7,354 bases of DNA from assembly GCA_020353135.1 (NCBI GenBank), contig CP070688.1:299263-306616 (forward strand). Direction: 5' to 3'. Of the stretch, positions 1-5,810 are shown piece after piece. Every line of letters starts with the position of its first letter. The first letter of the stretch is position 1. Position numbers and translations under genes: made by a program. The stretch is from Chloroflexota bacterium (GTDB lineage: Bacteria; Chloroflexota; Anaerolineae; Promineifilales; Promineifilaceae). The notes beneath the pieces are model-generated. The model was given only the letters and a program-made list of their open reading frames with translations, did not search any database and was not told the origin of the DNA.

Positions 1-743
1 TCGGCAGCGGTGCCTCAAATGTTGCCTGTTCGCGGTTGATCTTTGGCTGGGGCGCGGATCCAGGCAAGAGTTTCATGGTCGACAGCAAAGGTATATTGGG
101 TGAACACCGGGGCGACCTGGAGAAGCGCCGCCACGAATATGTGGATAAGTGGCGTCTGTGCCAGTCTACTAACAAGATCGGGCGTCAGGGCGGTGTGGCC
201 GAGGCGATGGAAGGCGTGGACGTGGTAATCGCCCTCTCAAAGCCGGGTCCTGGCACCATCGAACCTGCATGGGTTGAACGGATGAATGACGACGCCATCG
301 TCTTTGCCTGCGCCAACCCGGTACCCGAGATTTGGCCCTGGGAGGCCAAGGAAGCTGGCGCGGCCATTGTGGCCACCGGCCGTTCTGATTTCCCCAACCA
401 GGTCAATAATTCGCTGGGCTTCCCCGGCATCTTCCGCGGCGCCCTGGACGTTCGGGCGCGGACGATCACCGACGAAATGTGCTTCGCCGCCGCCAAGGCG
501 CTGGCCGACCACATCGGCGATGATCTGGACGATGAACACATCTTGCCCAGCATGGATGATTGGGAAGTGTTCTCGCGTGAAGCGGCCGCCGTGGGCATGA
601 AGGCTCAAGAGCAGGGCGTGGCCCGTATCAGCCAGAGCTACGATCAGCTCTTTGAACACGCTACCCAGATTATCGGCCGCTCGCGCCGCCTGACGGGCAT
701 CATGATGGAACAAGGTTTCATCGCCGAGGCGCCCAAGGAGTAA
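1..743 (+). CDS. Malic enzyme, NAD(P)-binding C-terminal part (5'-truncated by window edge)
   Basis: Oxidative decarboxylation of malate to pyruvate and CO2 with reduction of NAD(P)+, in the cytoplasm. The frame is open from base 3 (bases 1-2 end a split codon), so a TTG start at 36 would be false: the residues before it, GSGASNVACSR, are the glycine-rich dinucleotide loop of the malic enzyme NAD-binding domain. Downstream come VDSKGIL, then the hallmark blocks ANPVPEIWPWEAKEAGA, VATGRSDFPNQVNNS and FPGIFRGALDVRA, typical of the family. About 246 residues are visible. The N-terminal malic domain with the catalytic Tyr and Lys lies outside the window. The stop is TAA at 741. It is followed after 12 bases by the flavoprotein gene, so the two are probably co-transcribed. 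Coenzyme preference (NAD or NADP) is not decidable from what is visible. Family assignment is firm. Confidence 0.94.
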   Translation, partial: GSGASNVACSRLIFGWGADPGKSFMVDSKGILGEHRGDLEKRRHEYVDKWRLCQSTNKIGRQGGVAEAMEGVDVVIALSKPGPGTIEPAWVERMNDDAIVFACANPVPEIWPWEAKEAGAAIVATGRSDFPNQVNNSLGFPGIFRGALDVRARTITDEMCFAAAKALADHIGDDLDDEHILPSMDDWEVFSREAAAVGMKAQEQGVARISQSYDQLFEHATQIIGRSRRLTGIMMEQGFIAEAPKE

Positions 744-748
744 AGAGG
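744..748 (+). promoter_or_regulatory. Ribosome binding site of the TrxR-like gene
   Basis: AGAGG lies between the malic enzyme stop and the ATG at 756, with a 7-base spacer of mostly A. It fixes the start of the flavoprotein and supports translation from a shared mRNA with the malic enzyme gene. Confidence 0.75.
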
Positions 749-755
749 TAAAAAA

Positions 756-1661
756 ATGTACGACTTAATCGTTGTTGGCGGTGGTCCGGCCGGACTCACG
801 GCCGCTATCTACGCGATCCGTAAGCGACTTAATGTACTTCTGATTTCGAAAGATCTGGGCGGCAAGACGAATTTCCACCTGGAATTACCCAACCAGGAAA
901 GCTACCTGGTCATTCGCGGTGTGGAGGTCGTAGACAAGTTCAAAAGTGAGCTTGAATACCTGAATTTCGCCCGCCGGATGGAGAAGGTCGAAAAGATCGC
1001 CAAGCAAAATGGGAGTTTTGCCGTCCAACTTGAGGGCGGTGCTGAATTATTGGCCAAGGCTATCGTCATAGCTACCGGCGCCAAGCAGCAGTTCCTGGAT
1101 GTGCCCGGCGAGCGCGAATATTTGTCCCGCGGGCTTTGTTACTCAGCCATAAGCTACGCCCCGCTTTTCATCGATAAGAAAGCCGTGGTCATTGGCGGCG
1201 GCGATCTGGCCTTGCGGTCCACGGCCGAACTGGCGACCGTAGCCGAGCGGGTACACCTGGTTGGCGCGACGGGCGAGGTGTTGGAGACGCCCCTGGGCCA
1301 AAAGGTAAAGGCGGCGCCCAATGTCACCATCCTCGAAGGGTTTGAGGTTACCCGGGTGTTGGGCAATGGTTACGCCGAACGGGTCGTGGTTCGTGATCCT
1401 GAAGGGGCCGAGATGGACATCCCGGCCGACGGCACATTCGTCGAGAAGGCCCTCCGGCCTAACTCACAAATGGTAGCTGACTTGGTGGAAACCAATGACG
1501 AAGGTTTTATTGTCGTCGATTGCCAAAGCTGCACCAATGTGCCCGGCATCTTTGCCGCCGGCGATGTGACCCATATCGTGGCCGAGCAAGTGCTGGTCGC
1601 CGTGGGCGAGGGCGTAAAAGCAGCCTTGAGCGCCTACGAATACCTGCTGCCGCGACTGTAG
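756..1661 (+). CDS. Thioredoxin-reductase-fold FAD/NAD(P) oxidoreductase lacking the redox-active CxxC
   Basis: A 301-residue flavoprotein covering the full length of bacterial thioredoxin reductases. An FAD Rossmann loop GGGPAG sits at residues 8-13, IVIATGAK at about 103-110, a second dinucleotide loop GGGDLA at 147-152, and the C-terminal FAD signature GIFAAGDV at 264-271 followed by the EQVLVAVGEG helix. Where thioredoxin reductase carries CATC, this protein reads SAIS (residues 130-133), so it cannot perform dithiol-disulfide exchange at that site. The HRRxxxR motif that reads the NADPH phosphate is also absent (GATGEVL at 170-176). A different CxxC, CQSC, occurs at 256-259 just before the FAD signature. 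It therefore resembles the Cys-less ferredoxin/flavodoxin-NAD(P) reductase-like branch, though it lacks room for the C-terminal extension of YumC-type enzymes. The real electron partner is unknown. It is the second gene of the malic enzyme operon and ends before a strong terminator. Confidence 0.9.
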   Translation: MYDLIVVGGGPAGLTAAIYAIRKRLNVLLISKDLGGKTNFHLELPNQESYLVIRGVEVVDKFKSELEYLNFARRMEKVEKIAKQNGSFAVQLEGGAELLAKAIVIATGAKQQFLDVPGEREYLSRGLCYSAISYAPLFIDKKAVVIGGGDLALRSTAELATVAERVHLVGATGEVLETPLGQKVKAAPNVTILEGFEVTRVLGNGYAERVVVRDPEGAEMDIPADGTFVEKALRPNSQMVADLVETNDEGFIVVDCQSCTNVPGIFAAGDVTHIVAEQVLVAVGEGVKAALSAYEYLLPRL

Positions 1662-1692
1662 GCGGCGCAGTACCAACGCCTAAACTGACCCA

Positions 1693-1708
1693 GCACCTGA
1701 ACCGGTGC
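1693..1708 (+). repeat. Small hairpin downstream of the flavoprotein gene
   Basis: GCACC (1693-1697) can pair with GGTGC (1704-1708) around a 6-base loop. It lies between the stop at 1661 and the terminator at 1721. Five base pairs is weak. It may add to 3'-end structure but has no clear function. Confidence 0.3.
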
Positions 1709-1720
1709 GGGATGAAATAG

Positions 1721-1770
1721 GGCCTTGTTTTGCTGGCTTCCAGACGAGCCGGCAAAACAAGGCCTATTTT
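1721..1770 (+). terminator. Strong intrinsic terminator of the malic enzyme-flavoprotein operon
   Basis: The arm 1721-1738 pairs with 1747-1764 to give an 18-bp stem (13 perfect pairs at the base, then one G-U, then four more pairs) around an 8-base loop (1739-1746). It is followed at once by a T-rich run (TATTTTTA). This is a classical Rho-independent terminator. It separates the upstream unit from the hdrA unit, which therefore needs its own promoter. Confidence 0.93.
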
Positions 1771-1794
1771 TATGATATATCTCTGACATATTAA

Positions 1795-1806
1795 TGACAT
1801 ATGTCA
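1795..1806. promoter_or_regulatory. Perfect 12-bp palindrome, candidate operator
   Basis: TGACATATGTCA is a perfect inverted repeat. Its left part TGACATAT also occurs at 1784-1791, exactly 11 bp upstream, about one helical turn away, so a second half-site lies on the same DNA face. It sits in the AT-rich region ahead of the hdrA-type gene, next to a second palindrome at 1808-1825. I do not recognise the regulator. The role as operator is inferred from position and symmetry only. Confidence 0.45.
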
Positions 1807-1807
1807 C

Positions 1808-1825
1808 TTGAATCCATGCATTCAA
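1808..1825. promoter_or_regulatory. 18-bp imperfect palindrome, candidate operator overlapping a possible -35
   Basis: TTGAAT at 1808-1813 is mirrored by ATTCAA at 1820-1825 with CATG at the centre, so 16 of 18 positions are symmetric. The left arm could double as a -35 element (TTGAAT against TTGACA), with a poor AT-rich -10 candidate around 1831-1837. The 18-bp length with TTG...CAA ends recalls redox-sensing Rex sites, but the inner bases differ from the Rex consensus, so this is only a suggestion. Confidence 0.4.
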
Positions 1826-1944
1826 CCGCTTTAATTATGTAGATATACCCACGCACACATTTCCATTCGAATTGGGTAGCTTTAGCCATCGACGTTGAAA
1901 CCCGTAGGGGTATTACCGACATCATTCTGAGACTTTCGAAGAGC

Positions 1945-4900
1945 ATGCAAAGCAACATCGACACAGACACCGTACAACTTGCATCGCGACTCGCTTCAAA
2001 GCAGCAATCTGCCAGAGAGCGGCCGGCGGCGGCCTTGGTCGTCGGCGGCGGCATCGGCGGTATGCGCGCTGCTTTAGACTTGGCTGATTCTGGCCTGAGA
2101 GTCTACCTGGTTGAGCAAACGCCTTGCTTGGGTGGCCGGGTGGCCCAACTCGGCTTCATGTTTCCCCAGCACGACTGCGTTCTTTGCCGGGGCACACCCG
2201 ATCATGGCTATGGCTGTACCCGCCCGTCTATCTCGCCGGCCTACATCCATCATAATCAACATCCCAATATCGAGATCCTGACCAATACCCGGGTGATTGA
2301 CGTGGCCGGCCAGGCTGGCGACTTCACCGTCTCCCTGCGCCAGGAGCCGCGCTACGTCAATCCGGAACGCTGCATCAACTGCGATCATTGCGCCCAGGTA
2401 TGCCCGGTCGAATTACCCGACAGCTACCAATCGGGCATGTCCACCCGCAAGGCCGCCTACAAGGTCGCCGCCCGGGCCGCGCCGGATGCCTACGTCATTG
2501 ACCGGGGACCCTATTGCGACGAATGCGGCAAATGTATTGACGTTTGCCCGACACAGGCCATCGACCTGAGCGAGAGGCCGCGCCTGTTGACCGTGGGTGT
2601 GGGCGCCATTATCCTGGCCCTGGGCTTCAAGACCTTCGATCCCAGCGGACTGGAGGAGTTGGGCTACGGCCGCTCGGCCAACGTTGTCAGCGCCATGGAA
2701 TACGAGCGGTTGGCCAGTCGCTCTGGCCCCACCGAGGGCGTCGTCACCAGGCCCTCGGACGGCAAACATCCGGGTTCCATCGCTTGGCTGCAGTGCATCG
2801 GTTCGCGCGACCAGGAAAGGGCCTTCTGCTCGTCCATCTGCTGCATGTACGCCACTAAAGAGGCGATGCTGGCCAAGCAACGACTGGGCGATGACCTTGA
2901 TTGCACCGTCTTCATGATGGAAGAGCGGGCCTTAAACAAGGAATACGGCGCCTACTTCGCCAAGGCCCGCGAAAGTCACGGCATCCGTTACGAACATTGT
3001 CGCGTCTCCGCCGTTTGGGAAGACCCGGTCAGCGGCGATCTGATACTGCACTTTGCCACGCCTGACGGCCGCCTGCAGCAAGAGCGCTACGAGATGGTCG
3101 TATTGGCCACCGGCTTAGGGCCGCCTGATTCAGCCGCTCACTTTACCAGGATGCTGGATCTCGATCTGAATGAATATGGCTTTTGCGAGACTCACAAATT
3201 CACGCCCCTGCAGACGACGCATTCCGGCGTATTCGTCTGCGGCGCTTTCTCCTCGCCCAAGGAGATCTCGGAGACGATCATCGACGCTAGCGGCGCGGCG
3301 GCCGAGGTCATGCGTTTGCTCAATAAGGAATTGAATAGTTATCCATTCAGCCGCGAAATGCCTTTCTTGAGCGACGACGACTTGCCGCCTGAACGTGATG
3401 TGAGCGGCGAACCAGTGCGGGTGGGGGTCTTTGCCTGCACCTGCGCCGGCACGATGAACGAGGCCATCGACATGCATCGCCTGGTCCGCGAAGCGAAAAA
3501 TTGGCCCGGCGTCGCGGTATCCGAAGTCTTGGACTTGGCCTGCGCGCCTTTTGTACTGCGCCAGTTGCAGGAGACCATCGTCGCCGAGAAGCTAAACCGG
3601 GTCATCATCGGCGCTTGCAGCAATCGCACCCATGAATCGCTCTTCCAGCGAACGGTGCGCTATGCAGGGCTCAATCCCTACCTGGTGGAACTGGTCAACT
3701 TGCGCGATCAATGCGCTTTTGTCCACCGTAGACAGCCGGACCTGGCCAATCGTAAGGCGACTGAAATGATGCGCGTGGCCGTCGGCCGGGTAACTGCCGC
3801 CAAGCCGGTCCACAAATCACTTATCGAAACGCACCGTTCGGCGCTGATCATCGGCGGCGGCTTGTCCGGTATGACTGCCGCCTTGGCCATCGCCGACAGC
3901 GGTTACAACGTACACCTGGTAGAACGTTCCGATGTGCTGGGCGGTCATTTGCAAAACATGTACTACGTGGCTGAGGGCGACAATCCGCGCCGCCTCGGCC
4001 GCGACCTGGTCAACCGCGTCCGCGCTCACCAGCGCATTACAACCTATGCCCGCACTGAAGTGGTGGATCACGGCGGTCACGTCGGCCGTTTCTGGGCCGA
4101 TCTGCGCCGCGTCGATCCCGATGGCGCTGTCGAGACCTTCCGAGTCGAACATGGCGTGACCATCGTCGCCACCGGCGGCCGCGAGACGGCCGAACACCCC
4201 TGGCTGGATATTCCCCAGGTCATCACGCAGGAGAAGCTGGAAGAAAAGGTCATCCACCATCCCGAAGAGATCGCCGCCCTGAAAGACGTGGTCATGGTGC
4301 AATGTGTCCAGCCGCATGGCATGCCGGAGTATTGCTCGCGGGTTTGCTGCACGAACACGATGAAGAACGCCATCCGCATCAAGCTGTTCAATCCCAACTG
4401 CCGGGTGACCGTTCTCTACAAGAACATCGTCACCTACGGGTTCCGAGAGAAGTATTACACTGAAGCCCGCCGGCTGGGCGTCGTCTTCATTCGTTACACC
4501 GACACGGTACCACCGGAAATGATCATTGACACCCAGGGACTCAAGGTTCGCGTCCGTGACCTGTCGCTCAACCGCTGGTTGGAGTTACCCGCCGATTTGG
4601 TGCCCTTGAGTATGTCCATCGCCCCGTCGCACGGGACCGGTGAGCTGGCTCAAATGCTGGGCTTGTCCCTCTCCAGCGAGGGCTTTTTCGAAGAGGCGCA
4701 GTTGAAGTTGCGTCCGATGGACTTCATGCGCGAAGGGATCTTCCTGGCCGGCATGGCCCACTATCCCAAGTTCATCGAGGAAAGCATTAGCCACGCGCTG
4801 GCCGCTGCCGCGCGGGCCTTAACCTTGCTTTCTCAAGGCTCGATGTACTTGGGCGGCGTGGTGGCCGAGGTTGATCCAGAGAAGTGTGTTGGCTGCCTGA

Positions 4901-5130
4901 CCTGCACCCGGACTTGCCCCTTCGAGATCCCGAAGATCGTCGAGCTGGCCGGCCGGGTTGGCGTCGGCAACCTGGGCGGCGCGGCCTATATCGATCCGAC
5001 CCAGTGCCAGGGTTGCGGCACGTGCACCGGCGAGTGCCCGGCCAACGCTATCCAGCTTGTCAACTACACCGACGAGCAGATCATGTTGCCAGAAATAGGT
5101 GGCCTGGGCCAATGGATGACCGCGCACTAG
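1945..5130 (+). CDS. hdrA: Tandem HdrA-HdrA fusion, iron-sulfur flavoprotein of a heterodisulfide-reductase-like complex
   Basis: HdrA is the FAD subunit of heterodisulfide-reductase complexes, where its flavin bifurcates electrons. Two units are fused in 1061 residues. Unit 1 (about 30-470): FAD loop GGGIGG 34-39, Cys78/81/91, [4Fe-4S] ligands Cys143/146/149/153 and Cys191/194/197/201, the HdrA block QCIGSRD...CSSICCMYA 283-303, and VFVCGAFSSPKEISE 429-443. Unit 2 (about 490-1061): the thioredoxin-like HdrA N-domain (CTC 498-500, GACSNRTHE 556-564), FAD loop GGGLSG 637-642, VQCVQPHGMPEYCSRVCC 785-801, and ferredoxin motifs Cys981/984/987/991 and Cys1021/1024/1027/1031. Unit 2 lacks the ferredoxin inserted in its FAD domain, and unit 1 lacks the N-domain. 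No signal peptide or membrane segment is seen, so it is cytoplasmic. The start at 1945 is the only usable codon but has no well-spaced Shine-Dalgarno (GAAGAG is 1 base away). MvhD follows with overlap. Confidence 0.95.
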   Translation: MQSNIDTDTVQLASRLASKQQSARERPAAALVVGGGIGGMRAALDLADSGLRVYLVEQTPCLGGRVAQLGFMFPQHDCVLCRGTPDHGYGCTRPSISPAYIHHNQHPNIEILTNTRVIDVAGQAGDFTVSLRQEPRYVNPERCINCDHCAQVCPVELPDSYQSGMSTRKAAYKVAARAAPDAYVIDRGPYCDECGKCIDVCPTQAIDLSERPRLLTVGVGAIILALGFKTFDPSGLEELGYGRSANVVSAMEYERLASRSGPTEGVVTRPSDGKHPGSIAWLQCIGSRDQERAFCSSICCMYATKEAMLAKQRLGDDLDCTVFMMEERALNKEYGAYFAKARESHGIRYEHCRVSAVWEDPVSGDLILHFATPDGRLQQERYEMVVLATGLGPPDSAAHFTRMLDLDLNEYGFCETHKFTPLQTTHSGVFVCGAFSSPKEISETIIDASGAAAEVMRLLNKELNSYPFSREMPFLSDDDLPPERDVSGEPVRVGVFACTCAGTMNEAIDMHRLVREAKNWPGVAVSEVLDLACAPFVLRQLQETIVAEKLNRVIIGACSNRTHESLFQRTVRYAGLNPYLVELVNLRDQCAFVHRRQPDLANRKATEMMRVAVGRVTAAKPVHKSLIETHRSALIIGGGLSGMTAALAIADSGYNVHLVERSDVLGGHLQNMYYVAEGDNPRRLGRDLVNRVRAHQRITTYARTEVVDHGGHVGRFWADLRRVDPDGAVETFRVEHGVTIVATGGRETAEHPWLDIPQVITQEKLEEKVIHHPEEIAALKDVVMVQCVQPHGMPEYCSRVCCTNTMKNAIRIKLFNPNCRVTVLYKNIVTYGFREKYYTEARRLGVVFIRYTDTVPPEMIIDTQGLKVRVRDLSLNRWLELPADLVPLSMSIAPSHGTGELAQMLGLSLSSEGFFEEAQLKLRPMDFMREGIFLAGMAHYPKFIEESISHALAAAARALTLLSQGSMYLGGVVAEVDPEKCVGCLTCTRTCPFEIPKIVELAGRVGVGNLGGAAYIDPTQCQGCGTCTGECPANAIQLVNYTDEQIMLPEIGGLGQWMTAH
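5097..5102 (+). promoter_or_regulatory. Shine-Dalgarno-like site deciding the mvhD start
   Basis: AGGTGG lies inside the end of the hdrA-type gene, 9 bases before the ATG at 5112. The later in-frame ATGs at 5133, 5199 and 5214 have no comparable site. This favours a start overlapping the upstream gene by 19 bases, consistent with translational coupling. Confidence 0.5.
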
Positions 5131-5729
5131 AGATGGACGGCCGCCGAACTACCGTGCCCGCCCAATATCTGGCCGATCAATACGTCGACTATCGCTTCAT
5201 GAATACCTTATCAATGAACGAATTTGAACCTGAAATAACCGCCTTCTATTGTATCTACTGCGGTTTCATGGCCGCCGATACGGCCGGCGCTCTGCAGGTG
5301 CAGTATCCGGCCAACATTAAGTTTGTGCGCTTGCCGTGTACCGGCAAGACCGACGTTCGTTATGTGCTGGAGGCTTTTGAACAAGGCGCCGACGGCGTGT
5401 ACGTGGTGGCCTGCCCGATCGGCAACTGCCATCATGTGCGCGGCAATGAGCGCGGCCGGGCCAGGATCAACCGCGCCCGGCAGATCCTTGCAGAAGTCGG
5501 CCTCGAAGGCGAACGTTTGGGCATGTTTTTCATGTCCGGTAGCCAGGGCCAGACCTTCGCCGCCGCCGCGCAGGCGATGACTGAGCGGATTCGCAAACTG
5601 GGACCTAACCCGCTGCGACGATCAGACAGTGACCACAAGCCGGCCGCTAGGATGTCGACAAACGGCAACGAATCGGCCCTTGACGAAGAGATAGGATTTC
5701 GCGGCAGGAGGTTGGAAGCGTCAGAGTAG
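5112..5729 (+). CDS. mvhD: MvhD/FlpD-family iron-sulfur electron-transfer subunit
   Basis: This small [2Fe-2S] protein family passes electrons from a hydrogenase, formate dehydrogenase or NAD(P)H-oxidising module to HdrA. With the start at 5112 the protein has 205 residues. The conserved core begins near residue 37 (NEFEPEITAFYCIYCGF) and shows Cys47/Cys50, Cys76 (LPCTGK, usually MCSGR), then GADGVYVVACPIGNCHHVRGN with Cys101/Cys106, matching the usual GCxxGDCHYxxGN block. The middle region (RARQILAEVGLEGERLGMFFMSGSQGQTFA) is also typical. Residues from about 170 on form a charged, probably disordered tail that is not part of the family core. Starts at 5133, 5199 or 5214 would remove only non-conserved residues; a start at 5214 would match the usual family length best. 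It lies directly behind the HdrA fusion, the usual pairing for this family, so it is very likely that protein's partner. Confidence 0.93.
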   Translation: MDDRALEMDGRRTTVPAQYLADQYVDYRFMNTLSMNEFEPEITAFYCIYCGFMAADTAGALQVQYPANIKFVRLPCTGKTDVRYVLEAFEQGADGVYVVACPIGNCHHVRGNERGRARINRARQILAEVGLEGERLGMFFMSGSQGQTFAAAAQAMTERIRKLGPNPLRRSDSDHKPAARMSTNGNESALDEEIGFRGRRLEASE

Positions 5730-5810
5730 CGTTTTCTCTGCTAGCCATCTCTGTCTGTCGACCAACTGTCCTCCGCACCGGAGAAGTTAGTACGCTGGAG
5801 TAAACAGCGC
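5730..5810 (+). other. 81-base spacer between mvhD and the HdrA-GltD fusion gene
   Basis: The spacer shows a 5-bp hairpin (5771-5775 with 5779-5783) without a T tract, so it is not a convincing terminator. No clear promoter was seen. GGAG at 5797-5800, 10 bases before the ATG at 5811, is the likely ribosome binding site. The genes on both sides are in the same frame but are separated by two stops (5727 and 5742). Confidence 0.55.

Larger units (their letters stand above)
1662..1944 (+). other. Intergenic region between the two transcription units
   Basis: It holds a small hairpin, the terminator and the palindrome cluster listed separately. The stretch 1826-1944 is the presumed 5' leader of the hdrA-type gene. 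No coding sequence is credible here; the frame of the next gene is open only from 1843 and has no ATG, GTG or TTG before 1945. No riboswitch was recognised. A short GGTATTACC palindrome at 1909-1917 is the only other symmetry seen in the leader. Confidence 0.6.

Noticed and set aside
36..38. TTG as the start of the malic enzyme
   Set aside because: The frame continues upstream with the glycine-rich NAD-binding loop, so the gene starts outside the window.
1507..1800. Antisense open frames across the flavoprotein end and terminator
   Set aside because: They run through a clear intrinsic terminator and overlap a well-supported gene; no motif or ribosome binding site was seen.
4884..5111. N-terminal extension of the mvhD frame into the hdrA-type gene
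   Set aside because: The frame is open, but the encoded residues are an out-of-frame reading of the two ferredoxin motifs and have no family resemblance; the start belongs at 5112 or later.
5771..5783. Hairpin CTCCG/CGGAG as a terminator after mvhD
   Set aside because: Only five base pairs with a 3-base loop and no T run; it is too weak to call a terminator.
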